Notes: generated from the letters alone by a model not told the origin. Counted from the stretch's first letter, positions 21,571 to 36,175 are shown. The stretch: DNA of 64,000 nucleotides from Gavia stellata (GCF_030936135.1 NC_082598.1:36448187-36512186), one strand, 5' to 3'. Numbers and translations: made by a program.

Positions 21571-24500
21571 GATTGCAGTGGCTTCTTTCAGAATTTTATA
21601 ATTGGTATTAAAGTGCAAAGGAGGTCATGGGAGAAGTGTTTTGTACTACATGTAGTGGAGGAAGATGCAAAGAATCAGTTTATTCATTGATACACTTTAC
21701 CTGTTAGTGACTTTGGTGTGTTTTTTTTTTTAAATAAGTCATATTGACATGTCTTCATTAAGTTAGATAATATCATGAAGATTTTTATAGCAAAAAATTC
21801 TGTTTCTAATAGACTTGTTTTCTGTCTTTTTTGTAAGCTGCCACTTTATGTTCTCTTCTACTTTTTCTTTTTCTTCCCCCTCCAGAAGATCTCTTTGAAA
21901 GGGAAGTGCAGGCTGCTTTGCTTCCTCCTTAAAGTGAACTGCCACACTGGTTTGACACACGGTTTCAGGTAGGAGCCAATCTCCCTGCTGAAGTGATAAG
22001 ATTGCCAGTTTGGGTGACAGCCCTGGTGTATCGATCTCACTTGAGAAATGGACTGTGATGCCTCTGTCATGTTTTTGCTCTGGAAGTGTCCCTGCCTCAT
22101 TGTGGGCCCTGTTTCTTCCAGGACAGGCTTCTGTTGTGTAGCCTTTCTACAATACTGAAGGTCTTAAAGAAGGCCCTAGTTCAGATCGTTGACTATGTGA
22201 GAGGAACGGGGAGTGATGATGCATCCCTGTCTGGATAGGTGACATGTGAAGGGCGTTTTCCCAAGCAGACCACTGAATCTTTTAGAACTCAGTTTTAATC
22301 CCAGCAAACATCAGAGACTCAAACTAATTTGGAAAAATCACACAAGGCCATTCCTCATATGGAATGTATAGGCTTTCCCCTGTGCCAGAGCCTGTCTTCT
22401 ATCAGATTGCTTGCAGAATTTACTGAAGACCCTGAGGCATCTTTGCTGTCATCCTGCCACTCAGATGAGGGTTTCTCTGATTGTCCTAAATCAAAAGGCT
22501 GGCTGGATTTAATGTCTTCTGTGATGTATGTAGACTTCACATTGGACTGTATTTTCCTGATTGTCATCTAATGAGTTTCAGGATAAACCCCTGTAAAAAG
22601 CCTGAGACACTTTGTTCTAACAGATCACCAATAACATTTTTATCCCAGTGCTTTTCCTTGTTCTCCATGGTCAATAGACAAAAGTAACTTCCTGCCTTCC
22701 CAACCTGGGCAGCTCATTGAGTCATCTGGCAGATGAGAGCTTGTGGTTTTTCCTAGCGCACAGTCTGTACGTCAGTGTGATGGAGATGAGGGCAGTGACT
22801 TAAATCACACCTTCTAGCTGTGCAGTCATGACTGTCATATTCAGGCATATGAATACACAGTGATGTATCAACAAGCCAAATGGTGAGGGAGAAGAAAAGG
22901 CTCCTTCGGTATCAAAGTGGCGTATCTTATGAACCCAGTACACTGAGTACATTTTTGTGGTGTTTACCTGCTCAAAGTCTTGAGGAAAATAGTGGATGAA
23001 CCATGTAATTGTCACCTGCTGAATGAGGAAGTACAGAAATACAGAGCTGCATGTGGAGCCATCTTCCAGGACTGAAATTATGTGGAGGTCATCCTGTTTC
23101 GGATATTGGCAGGGATTGCTAATGCTTGTGGTACAGATCTGTTTTGTCTTCAGGATGCATGGTTCTAATACCTTGGTCAAGAAAGCTGCTATGTGTCTCC
23201 TGGTAACTCCTGGCCAAGATGAGACAGGATTTGGCAACGTTGATCCTCGTAGCTGTCACTTCTGGTTCCGGGACCATCTGTGTTATTCACTACAGAGTCC
23301 TAAAATGCCATTCTCCATGATTTTTGTTCTGGGCTCTGATTGCATACAAAAATCATAGTTCTCTCTGCTGTGTTATATATGGTCAGAGCTTGGAACAAAA
23401 AAGACAAGTCTCAGTTCTCTCCACACAGTGGCTCTTAGGACTAAACATGGTATTGAGAGATTTTTTTCTGGTTTGAAGTGAGAGGAACTTCGCAAGGGGA
23501 ACACAGGTGGCTGAGATTTGCCACTTAGGGCATGGTGCTTCTTTCCCTGACATCCTAGGTTGGCTAGTGTGACTCTCCATCTCCAGCTGAGATTATCCAA
23601 TAACCATAACTGTGGCATCCCTGCAGATGGAGTGTTCTTCTGGTTTTTGAACAACTTAGCAAGGTTTTTTTCCTTCTGCTGTGCTTAAACTCTTCCCCAT
23701 GGCTTTTAAAGAACTGATGGCTGCTTCTTCCATGACAAGTGTAGGGCAGAGAGTGGACATTATCACCTTCACAAAGGTGGGGAAGGTTCAGTCTGCTGTC
23801 ATAGATTCTCCCCCTCCCACTCTCTGCAGTAGGCTATGCTCTTTAGAGACAGGTTTATCTTTCAGACCCATCTGAGGTTCCTAACTTCATCTCATCCAAA
23901 AGATCAGTGTACCTCAGTTCCCTCCCCAGGTAGCGTCCTTTCGGAGCTGGGCAGTACAGTATATGCTGCATGGTAGGTGGGCTTTGACTTTCTGTATTAG
24001 TAGGATATATTACCAGGCCATTCAGGGCAGGTTTCCCAGTGTTCAAGTGTGAGATATAAGGGAGTAGTGGTTTTGATGCAGGCTTTTGCCTGCAGAGTTT
24101 CTCTGTGACTAACTATTGCAAAGGTGCAAAAGGATTGGGGCAGTGGTATCAATTGACTGTGACAACCAAAGTTCATTTGACTGGAGTTCAAATAGCAATT
24201 GGAATCTATCTGCGAAGTCTTCTATTTTCCAGCTTTGCAGAGCTGATGGCTGGATTTTAGGTTATACTTTCAGCAGGTGTTACGCTGAGTGCCATGGACT
24301 CAGTGCAGAGCTGCTTTCAGGTGAATAGTTACTTCATTGACAGTATCTTTATGGAGAGTACTGCCTGGAATCTGCCACAGGGTGTGCATGTGTGCAAGCA
24401 TTCAAGCAGAAATAAGGAGCTGTTTACCTGTAGTTTTTTCCATATGTATTATTTCATGTATTGTCTCTTACCCCAGTGGAATTTTCCTGCATTGATACTC

Positions 24501-26660
24501 CTCACTCCCCTTTTTAATAGCCTTTACCCCTCCTTTGTTTTTTGCCTTTTTCTTTTTTTTGGAATATAGTAACTTCTTTCATTTATGGTCATCTGAAGTT
24601 TCTTTTGCTTTCTCTTAATTCTCTTATTGCTCACTCACACACACACTTTCCCCCAAGGTTTGGTACCTCTGCGTATTATAATCTATCATCGTCTCTGGTA
24701 TATTTGTAGCCAACTTATATCTTCTCTAAACACCCAAATGCCATATGCAACCTTGTCAGCGAGGTAAACGTGAAATGAATCATTGCAGCGTGTTAGCAGA
24801 TTTCTCACGAGGAACCATTAGCAAGGTGTGGAGGAAGGAGAAAAGGAAGAGAAAGGGCAGAAGCAAGCAGGTAAAGCTTTTAACTAAGACTACTGCAATA
24901 AGCACTTTGAAAAAGAGTAGAAAAATTTTCTTTACAAACTTACACTTCAACAGGTTGCAACCTTGGTTATTTACCACGGGGAGGAAAACAGACCAGGTAT
25001 CTAGAAAAGCAACTGTCTTAAGATAGTGACCATGAAAGGAGGGAGATGAAACAATCAGGCCAGTTTGAAAGAGACACTACCTTCATGAGACAAAAATAAT
25101 TAAATTTAGGTAATTTAAAAATAGATTATAATTTTTGGACCAATTTTTTCCCAAATGCTTCAGTTCTTCAGGTGGATAGATGTTGCTTCCAGGTACTGTT
25201 TTAGTAGCTTGTACCTGCCTTCAGGGAGAATGGAGCTGCTGGTCTGAATCTGTAGCAGACACACACAGCTGATCATACTAAGTGAGAGAGAGCTAGGACT
25301 ACATGCATCTAACAATAAATGAATTTCAAACATAGGAAAGGCATAACTGGAAGCCAAAGCACAGAACTTGGAACTGATTAAAATGTGAATCTCTTAGCTC
25401 TCCATTTACTGCAACTCACAAAACTGGTTAATCCAGAGTTCTTACCCACATACTCAATTATGAAAATCATATGAGTAAGTATGCTCCCAGTCCATGAGAG
25501 TAATGGGATAGTTCTGTGATAGTCATATGCAATGTTAACCAAGATAGTGTCCACAAATACATTGTCTTGGGAGACTTGTTCCATTTATACTCCAGAGTAA
25601 TCTATTTTCACAGAGCAAGGGATAATACTCTTTGCAGCAGCTTGCTTTTGCATGTTGAATTGCTCCAGCTTTCACACAAGCAATGATGTGAGACCAGGTG
25701 TCAGGGAAAGGCAGCTTACAGCACTGATAGTACCTGCAAAAATGTCCCATCTCAGGTATTCAGAGGAATAACCCCTTCACTACAGCAATACTATTCACTC
25801 ATCAATTCTACTAGCCAAGGCATCATCTACTCTGCAGTTTATATTCAACATGGAAATTGCCAGCTGTCTAAGTAACTAGTCTGTCTTTTGCCTTCCAAGC
25901 ACAGCTAGTGCAATCCCAATGTTTATGTTTCCACAGTTTTTTCCACCCTAGGGCACTAGAAATGACAGGCATTCCAGCACTTTCATTGGAAGGCCACATG
26001 AGGGGGCACCTTACTGTTACATATGAAGTAATAAAAGATGCAGCTGAAAAAAGCTTGCTTAGTCTTACCCCTTCTCCTAGGTGGATACATAACAAACATT
26101 TGTTTGTATGTAATATAACTGAACCACTAAAATGGACACAACTCACTTTCCCTCCTTTGCTTAATTAGAGAGCCTGTTCTTCAGTGAGTTCACAACCATG
26201 CAGCATCTAAAGTTTGAAAACCTCTGTATTGAGCATGTTCTCATCACACTCATAATTAGTAGCTCAAGTTGTTAATAATGGTATAGTTATTAAAATAACT
26301 TAACACTTAGAAGTATTCCATTCTAGAATACTTTTTCAAGTAAAATAAGCAGCAATGACTTCACTAATAAATGAAGACACATGTCAAAGAGTAATATAAA
26401 TTAATTATCAAAGCAGCTAAGGCTATACAGTAGTTTAGCTCTACAACAACTGGCTGCAGTACCTCAGGCTGAATCCACTTGGTTTTGCTAGCGTAGAATT
26501 ATCAATAACCATTCAGACCACTGTTGAAAAATTTTCAAGAGGCTTAGGCAGTACCAGACAATCACTAAATAGAGTGCTGATGAGCACATCACTTTAAGGG
26601 ACATGTACTTGTAATGTGTTCAGTGTACTGAAAACAAACAGGAAAAAGTTCATTAATATA
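21571..26660. other. intergenic region between convergent genes
   Basis: About 5 kb between the predicted 3' ends of CFAP97 and SLC25A4. The part from about 21900 to 24330 is visibly less AT-rich than its surroundings and has a 145-codon open frame on the - strand (22800-23237). I cannot assign that frame to any family, and it lacks a convincing continuation. No transposon was recognised. Confidence 0.55.
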
Positions 26661-26664
26661 TTAA

Positions 26665-26670
26665 TTTATT
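26665..26670 (-). terminator. SLC25A4: candidate distal polyadenylation signal of SLC25A4
   Basis: TTTATT on the + strand, i.e. AATAAA in the SLC25A4 direction, about 660 bases past the stop. A nearer hexamer exists at 27228-27233. Which is used cannot be told from DNA. Confidence 0.4.
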
Positions 26671-27227
26671 TCATTATTTCAGTTTAGTTCAATTGAACAT
26701 CAGAGCAGACAACTTTTTGCTTTGTGAAGATACAGGGAATTTTTGAAACACTGCATTTCCATGTTTACAAAGTAAGTTTGAAAAATCAGATTATGGTTTC
26801 AACCATATGATTGTACAATTTGTCAGTGATAAGGCTGCAGTTAGGAACTCAGCCTGGTGCTTTAGTATAGTTTATATTTTCAGATGTGCTTTTCACATGA
26901 TATTAAAAAATACAGCTTTAGAAGAAAACATGATTTTAATTCATGTTATATCATCACACTGTTGGGTAGCTAGAGACATCACTTAGTACAAGAGGTATTT
27001 CTAAAGATCTTATTCTATTAAGAATTCACAATATTAGATTTTAAACTAGGTATAGACCACCTAAGTCTTGTCTCTAGACAAAATGTATTACCTGAAATTT
27101 GAAGTATAATATATACACAGGTTCCAATACAAATGTTGGAGGTATTTTCATACAAAATGAAACTGTGATGTAATGGATACTTTGTAAATTAATGCATCCT
27201 CATCTCAACCAGATATCTTACTCAAAT

Positions 27228-27233
27228 TTTATT
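27228..27233 (-). terminator. SLC25A4: candidate proximal polyadenylation signal of SLC25A4
   Basis: AATAAA in the SLC25A4 direction about 100 bases after the stop codon. If used it would give a very short 3' UTR. The distal candidate near 26665 is the alternative. Confidence 0.4.
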
Positions 27234-27333
27234 CTGTTTCCCTAGGAAATATTTTGTTGTCCATTACATCACAATAGCATATTTTTAAAAAAAGTTGATT
27301 GAGAACAATTGAACTACATTATGATGTTAAATT

Positions 27334-27552
<219 letters not shown>

Positions 27553-27640
27553 TCATATATTTCAAACAGGGAATAAGCAAGCTATAGCATGAAAAGTAAT
27601 TTTAGTTCTCCACATGGAAATCAAAACAAATCAACTCTCA

Positions 27641-28069
<429 letters not shown>

Positions 28070-28508
28070 TCAAGTCAACTCAATCAAGCCTGCAACTTCT
28101 CCCTTCATCCATATTTGACTATTAACAGGTACTATGAGTGAAACACATTTATAGGACTGTCGGAGTTTAGGGTCTAAGCCCTCTTCATGCTCCCTGACCG
28201 AAAGGGTCTCTCCCACAGAACCCTCCCAGGCTTGTGTCATGAGCTGCAGTGAGTAACAAGCTACCATACAAGCCCACCTGTACAAGCCATAGGACAGAGA
28301 AAGAAACTGGGAAGTGTCTGAAAACACACTGCAAACCCAAGGCTTCTGCTCAGAGCAGCAAGTTGAGGGAAGCAGGAATGCATTTCAGAAGCACCTGTGC
28401 ATACTCCAGCACTAGCACCCTGAAGTGGTGCTGAGCCAAGCCCTGCTTGTCCTTGTACTGCCAAGTGCCCTAGAGTGCCTTTACTGGATGGATCCTCCCT
28501 TGCAGTCA

Positions 28509-29207
<699 letters not shown>

Positions 29208-29326
29208 TTAGTCACGCCGGCCGGCGCCCGCCGCGCCGGCACCCACCTGTGGCGCAACCCCGCCGGGCTCCCGCCGCCGCTAGCGGGGCCGCTGCCGCCC
29301 CCCTGCTCCCGCCGCCTCCTCCTCAC

Positions 29327-29437
29327 CTGCAGCAGCAACTTCACTCTCTCGATGGGGGCGACAGCCGTCTTGGAGATGGCGGCAGCGATCCCACCAGCCA
29401 AAAAGTCCTTGAGGAAGCTGAGCGCTTGGTCACCCAT
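29327..29437 (-). CDS. SLC25A4: SLC25A4 exon 1 (start)
   Basis: A 111-nt coding part of exon 1, residues 1-37, starting at ATG 29437-29435. The product [20 protein letters not shown], continuing [17 protein letters not shown], is the classic ANT1 N-terminus. It contains helix 1 and the first-repeat carrier motif PIERVK (28-33). The donor is gtgagg, directly after CAG. There is no cleavable presequence, as expected for this family. The start is fixed by family length and by the GC-rich 5' UTR above it. Confidence 0.98.
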
Positions 29438-29552
29438 GCTGGGAGCCGGTCCGACACCGCCTGCCCGGAGAGAGCCAATGAGCCGCGCACCTCCCCACCC
29501 GGCCGCCCCCGCTCGCCGCCGGCCAAATGGCCCACTGCCCCACGCCGCCCTT

Positions 29553-29559
29553 CTTATAT
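29553..29559 (-). promoter_or_regulatory. SLC25A4: TATA box of SLC25A4
   Basis: On the - strand the sequence reads ATATAAG about 120 bases before the ATG, within the CpG island. A reverse CCAAT box (attgg on the + strand at 29607-29611) lies about 50 bases further upstream. A TATA plus CCAAT arrangement at this spacing is a conventional core promoter; function is inferred. Confidence 0.7.
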
Positions 29560-31440
29560 GCCGCGGCCTCTCGCGATAGGAGGAGGTGTCCCCCCCGAGC
29601 ACGGGCATTGGTTGGGACCCTCCCGAGCCCGCCCCCATCGGGGGGCGCGGGGCAGCGCCGCCATCTTCACTTGTGGAGGGAGCGCGAGGGCCGCTGGGCT
29701 CGGGACGTTTAAAGGGCAAATTAAAGTTATCTGGTCGCTGCTGGGGAACGTTATGTCAGAGCATGTGCCTGCTGTATTAATAGCTCCCGGGAGGCACAGG
29801 AGGGGACTGAAGAAGCTGGCAGGAGTACCTCGGGCGATGTTAACTGTTTCATGCAGGCCAGAGGCGGGCGCTGGGGGCGGAAAGCTTGCCCAGAGAGGTC
29901 TGGATGCAGTGACCGGTCAAGCTGTTGACTGAAGGCAACTCGAAGAAGCAAGAGTGCTTTAAGCCTTGACTTGTTGTTGCGTGTTGATTCATGCCACGCA
30001 GGGTGAGGGGGACGTGGATGCTGGGCAGGCACGTGTGGATGTCGTGCCCTACAACAAAGGTCACTGGGGATGCATAGTCAACGTGGAAGGGGCTGCAGTG
30101 GTGCAATGTTCATGAGCTTCGGTAACCAGAAATAGGATAGGCCTCTCCGAGTCAAGGACAAAGAGAGCTGCTTCATGTTCAGTATGTTGTGTGAACTTGC
30201 AGGCATCGAGGTCTTTAAATACCCCGGCATGCTCCAGGACCTGGCTTTCCTGAAGAGGAGACAATGTGCCTTCCTGTACTGTACCCTCATTTCAACCCTG
30301 CAAGGTCAGACCCTCCCAGGAGTCGCAGTCAGTCCCCTCTGAAGGGGGGGGAGGGACTCCAGTGGGCACATGCCCAGGCACACTTAAGTTGCTTGACTTG
30401 CACCAGATGTGAAAGAAGAGTAAAGGCTGTAGTGAAACCCTGCCTTCATTCAGTGTCTGGTTCTTAGGGAAATGTTTGAGTCTCAAATGAAGATTACATG
30501 GCTCCCTCACCAGTTTCCCTGTTTCTCATCTGTTCTTTCTGGCTGACCCCCGTGAGAAAGGTAGAGCTCATGATTCACTGTTGGGTGACTTTTTTGTGTG
30601 GAATAGTTACATGAAAGCCAATGCAGCAAGTTGTAGATGCATACCTAGGAGTTTGCCTTAAAATGGCATTAAGATGTGCCCCTAGAACAATGTTATACTG
30701 AGGAATTCATAGCGTAATGGGGTTTGCTTTGATTTGGTAATATGGTATCAATAATGGAAATAGGATTCATGTTAATGTAGGTGCTAAAAGATTGGCTGTT
30801 CCATGAAGAGACATTCTCTTCAGGACAGCAAATCTCTTCTCACTGACGTGTTTGTTAGCACAGGTCAATGAGACTGTAAATTTGATCCCTCGTCTCTCTT
30901 GCCCTCTGCTGCTCTTACGTCTGTTGCGGTAGAGGTCTCTTCTCATGAACCTCAGCTCTGGGAAGTGGGTGACAGCTTTAACTTTCAGGAGCACCCTTTG
31001 CACATTTTCTATCCTGAGCAGATGGAGCCTTTCCCCAGCTTCTAAGAAAGGGGAAGAAAGCCCCCTGAAGAGACCTTTTCTCTGAGCGAGGACCAAAGGG
31101 GGGTGCAAGCAGGAAGCATAGGGGATCCCTAGAATTAGACTGTGAATTGAGGGGAGTATTGTTTAACGTGTGTACCCTTGACCTTTCCTTTTTCTTCCTC
31201 ATACTTCGCTCACCAGGTCTGGTGTCTCCTCTTTTCACAGGAAAGTAAATATCCCTTTTAACGTCTAAGGGCTTCTACCTCTGGTTTCATACAGACCCGT
31301 GGGGTGGTGGTGCTCACAGTTGCTGCCCGGCTGTCCAGACTGATAAGGTCTTCTCAGTGTGTGCACTCAGGTGTCAGCTAGTGCCCCCCTGACTCGTGTA
31401 TGGTGAGTGAGAAGTGGAAGAGTGGCAGTGGGATGCTACT

Positions 31441-31497
31441 GGGGAGGGAGCGGGTGGGGGGCCTGGAGTGAGATGATGGTGGGGGGGTTTGGGGGGG
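31441..31497 (+). repeat. clustered G runs, potential G-quadruplex
   Basis: Within 31441-31461 there are four G runs of three or more separated by loops of 1, 3 and 1 bases. Two seven-G runs separated by TTT follow at 31481-31497. The pattern meets the usual intramolecular G-quadruplex rule; formation is inferred. Confidence 0.75.
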
Positions 31498-32789
31498 TCT
31501 AGCCTGAAAGGGTCTTTTGCCTGCTCCTCCCCACCATCTTTGATTTAGCTCATTTAAATTGCCCTTTTTAAAAAATTACTTTTTTTCTCATTTAAATTGT
31601 TTTTTTTTAAATTACATTTTAATAAAGTTTTTATCATAAGAATTACAGTTTTTGAAGTTATTGTTGTGCATCATAATTTTATCCCACAGAGGCTGTTTGG
31701 TTTAATAGGTATTTCTGTAGCAGTAATACTGTTTACCCATGACTGCCAGTATTTAAAGAGAGCAGTGCATAGAAAGTGAATAGCCACTTTTTCTGCTTCT
31801 GCTTTCCCCTCCCTGAGCCCAGATGTCTTTTTCCAGGAGATACTCAGCTTCCAAACAGTTTTAACAAAAGCAGGGCTGGACCAGGATATGTGTCTGCTGC
31901 CCGGAGGGTTATTATTCGGTTGTTTGATTTTTGGTCCAAATGCCTCTTTTGGATCCTTCCTATGTGTGACAGCGAGGCTTTTTATGCTACTTCCTGTAGG
32001 AGTTCAAATGTATCTTGTAAGGAACTTATTGCTGACTCCATCAGTACCACCAAACTTGAGGAAAAGCATTCCCCCTAGCTGGAAATGTCATTACAAAAAG
32101 GTGAAAGGAACTTTGGCTTTTCATACAGTTAGTTGGTGTTTGGTGTTCTATGTTCAGAAGAGTTACTGACACTTTTGTAGTGAAATGGTTAAAACAGTTC
32201 CGAAAACGAAACTTTCCTTTCTGAATTATTTAAAGGCAGCTTTTAAACCTCATTGTCATTAGATCTTTGCAGCTTGGGAAAGATTAGCTGGCTTTCTAGG
32301 CTGAGTTTGTGGGTGCTCTGTACTGCTGACGTAGCATAAAGACACTGGAATTCCTTCCTAAAATTTCTGAGCTAAAAATAATAACCTAGATCTACATTTT
32401 CAAAAGAAATTAGTGACTGACTGCGTTGTCCTTTGATGTGTGAATAGCCAGTTTGAAACACTACAGGAGATCAACTTTTACAAAGTAGAGTGTACCCTTG
32501 TTTATTTGCATTTCCAAGACACTGGGAACCCTAGTGTTGAGGCTAGGCCAGACACAAAATAAAAAAAGCTTTTTCTCAAAAATCAGCGGTCTGAATCTGA
32601 GAGCAGACACAGGGGGGAGCACAAGGAATCAGTCAGACCATCCTGACCCCCAGCATAGACAGCGATGCGTAGACCGTGTATTGGCAAGATGCCAAGAAGA
32701 AATATGTGGGTTTTTTTCAGGAAAGATTTGTAGAGTTGTAGTACATTCTCCTTGGACAAGGTTGGTTTATGTTTGTGGTCAGGAGAAGG

Positions 32790-34560
32790 AGAGTAAGAGA
32801 GCCCAAAGAGGCTAAACGAGGATGAGAGTTGAGGAGAAGTAACAGGGTTGGTAGTGACAAAGATGATCAAGAAGAATGAACCAGTGTGAGTTTTGATTTT
32901 TGTCTTGGGCAGATACTAGTGAGGGTAATTTTAGCTGGGTGTTGGTGTTACCTGGCTTAGGAGCCTACATTGAGCTGGAGAGGAGGAAAACTGGACAGTA
33001 AGTGTAAGCAGCACATTGAGGAGGGAAGCGTTAGTGCTGGAAATAGTGGGAGTCAACATAGGGTATGTTTATTAGAGCATGTCTGTAATGTGAGGACAAG
33101 GAGTTGGAGGAGGGTCAAAATTTCGGAAGAAAACTGAGGAAGTGAATGAAAATGGATATGAAACAGATCAGAAGTTACATTGTAACAGGACAAGCACTGG
33201 GTGTAAAAGTAGGAAAGAAAAAATACCCAGCATGTGACACAAGGAATAGACTTGCAGAAAGTGGGCAGTACCATATTGGTTTTTCCTTTGGCAAGGATGT
33301 GTGCAGAAAATGTTTAGAAAGAGAGCGTTTGAGAAGTGCATTAAAAGTGGTGAAAGGCAGTCAGGTCTTCAGTTAACTTGGAAAAGTAGGAGGAAAAGTT
33401 AGGAAGATGGCACAACTGGAAGGGGAGACAATTAAATGGTTGTGGATGAAGTAAACCTGATCACAGACCAACCAGGAAATTGAAGCTGAAGGCAGACTGA
33501 GGTATGTGTTTGGTAACCAGACTTCATAATTCATGAGATAGGAGTGGAGAGTAAGAAACAAAGAGAATCTACAGTCAAATCTGTGCTAGAGAAGAAGGAT
33601 AAAGGTGGAGGAAGAGGGCTGAGATTAGATGGGATTTTATCAGCCTGATGAGATGAAAATAATGGAAAGAGCAAATGAGAGGACATGAGGAAGGAAGTGG
33701 CAGGTGAGGGAGCAGATCAGAGAGGAAGGATGGGACACCAGAGATCAGGGGTAGAGCAATGATTGCTGCAGACCACATCAAAGGAACGGCTCTTCTGGGG
33801 AGTAGGACACTGAGCGAGAGGTGCAGGTGAAGTGAACGGACCAGGGCAAGGACACACACATGGGTGTCTGCTATAGGGCGTCAGCAAGGACATCAGCATG
33901 AAGCTTGGGAGCTTCATGAGGATCAGTGTGAGAAATTGTGAGGAAAGGAAGAGAGTCAGTTGAAATTGCAGGGGAAGGCTGATAACGAGGAGCTGGGTGG
34001 CTGGCTGACAATTCTCCAGGGGAGGAAGGAGCTGAGATGTTGCTCAAAAGCAGATAAAAAGTGACAGGGATGGTGAGGGCAGCCCCAGTGTGAGAGTAAG
34101 GGGTGCGATGGGATGAGAAACGGAGGTCTCTGTAAGAGACTGAAGCTGCAGAGGGAGAGTCAGACAAGGGGATCCAGGACGTGTGGACATAGAGATTTAA
34201 TAGGCCTGTGGAAAATATTTGAAGTGTATCTTCCAGCAGTAGCAAGTGAAGAGAAGGAAGGGGAGTGGGATGGGTTGGACAGAATGGGAATGCAAGAAGG
34301 GCTGGCTGAGCAATGGTAAAGTCTCGAGAGAGGGCAGATGGAGAGGTCGAGGTGTGGCAAATGTCACTAAGGGCAAAAGGGAGGCAGATTAAGAGGTCGG
34401 GCTTGGAGCCTCAGGTAGATTGTTTAAGAAACAAGAAGGAGCAACTGAAGGAATAAAAAGGGAGAGAGACAACCAGGCTAGGTGGAGAGAGAAAACTAAA
34501 GGAGTACAGAAATAAGTTGCAGCAAGAGGGCAGGGTGAGAGATGTGGAGGAGTAGCCCAC
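32790..34560 (+). repeat. long purine-biased (GA-rich) tract
   Basis: About 1.8 kb in which the + strand is dominated by A and G without a simple repeat unit. For example, 33661-33720 has 11 pyrimidines in 60 bases. The minus strand therefore reads as Ser/Pro/Leu-rich open frames, up to 124 codons at 33871-34245. I regard these as composition artefacts. Boundaries are gradual. Confidence 0.7.
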
Positions 34561-35267
34561 AAGCAGGGTTAACCAGGTTAGACAGTCTCTCTAGTCTCCG
34601 TTGGCTGGTTTCATCTTCATGCAGATGCGTGGACAGGCGTGTTACACTTTTGACATTCCCTTTTGACTGAACTAGTAATGAAAGTATATGTGTTGACTGA
34701 ATGTCTTACGCCATGTTAAGGATTGCCCTGGTGAAAGCAACGAACCTAAGTTTAATAATTTTTTTCAATTTTCAATGCTTCATTGACTTCACTAGTGGCT
34801 GCTCTGAGGTAGTGGAGGAAAAAGCAAAGGTCACTGTAAAGAGCGGGGGATAGGGAGCCAGGGTGGAAGGAAGCAAATCAAGCACTAATCCTGCAGGATT
34901 TGGTTGCTCATCAGAGGTTTATTTCACACAGTTTTCAGAACCTCCATTTCTTGTTTAATTCTGTTGCAGTATCAGATATGACAAGACTGCTTTAAGTAAA
35001 TCAGTCAAGCACTGATTCCTGCTACATTAGTTGTCTGAAGAATTGAAATCACAGTCTTCACTCTGAAATTAATTTCACTTCTCCATAGGACTGTATAGTA
35101 AATACTTGGTATGCTGTAGACAGAATAACAATATTGCTAAGATTTAGAACTTAAGTAATTTTTCCTTATAGGTCTCAACATACCTTGAGAACAAAAATCA
35201 TCTTTTATGTCACGGGTGTGCTTTACAGTAAGTAATTAATGGATGTTACAGGCTGTCATAAACATTT

Positions 35268-35384
35268 TGGGCAGGAGTGTTGATCTGCTTCATGGTAGGA
35301 AGGCCCTGCAGAAAGATCTGGACAGGCTGGATCGATGGGCCCAGGCCAATTGTATGAGGTTCAACAAGGCCAAGTGCCGGGTCC
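35268..35384 (+). mobile_element. CR1 internal fragment lacking both ends
   Basis: About 118 bases aligning without gaps to 843-960 of the first CR1 element, with about ten differences. It starts just after the catalytic FADD codons and ends at gggtcc. Neither the CR1 3' UTR nor any further ORF2 sequence follows it. The piece itself has no stop codon. Confidence 0.93.
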
Positions 35385-36055
35385 GGCTAGTTAATAGGTT
35401 TTCTCAAAATTATAAGCTGGCAACATAAGCTACTGCAATAATATGAAAAGTCAAGATCATATTTATTCCAATACCAGTAAAGCTTATTCAGAACAAGCAT
35501 AAAGCAGAATGTGAAAGCCTACTTTGCAGCTGAAAGGAATATTGTACTTTTGGTGTCAATCTCTGCAGAAAATAATTTCTTTAGTCATTGCCAAATACGC
35601 ATCATTACATTATCCCTTCTTGGATTCAGTGATTTTCAGTTTTTGTGCTTCCAGGAAAAAATACATGCTGAGAAGATCTCTGATGTAAAAAATTCTAGCT
35701 GGAATATACTTTTCATGAAGAAATTAGATCTGGAGATTGTTTTGCTCTACAATAGCTATTCAAAAACTGTGACCTTCAGGGCAAAGGGAAGTTCAAGAAG
35801 GTTTGCTTCTCAAGAAAAGCCTACATTTCCAGGGTCCTAATCTTTATGTTTGATAGATATTCAAAGCTTCATTTTCCTACTTATTACCTTGAAATGTTCT
35901 ATTTTCTATCGTTTTTGTCTTTTCTTCCTAAAGATAGTGGTTTGCTTTTGTTTTTGAAATCAATGCTAAGAGATAATTAAAATTGTACTTTGCTTTTCTA
36001 CATGTTCCAGTTTATTCCCAGAGATACACTGCTCATGGTGTTGACCAGATTTCTT

Positions 36056-36175
36056 AGAATCATAGAATCATTTAGGTTGGAAAAGACGTTTAAGATCACC
36101 AAGTCCAACTGTTAACCTAACACTGCTAAGTCCAACACTAAACCATGTCCCTAAGTGCCTCATCCACACGTACCC
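36056..36175 (-). mobile_element. CR1 LINE 3' fragment, antisense
   Basis: About 120 bases of CR1 3' UTR in reverse orientation, beginning with the terminal catagaat-type repeat (36060-36068 region) and the ttaggttggaaaagacg block. It stops near the position of the ORF2 stop codon (ctcatccacacg). It is short and old. Confidence 0.9.

Noticed and set aside
33871..34245. 124-codon Ser/Pro-rich minus frame
   Set aside because: Produced by the purine bias of the + strand, which removes minus-strand stops.
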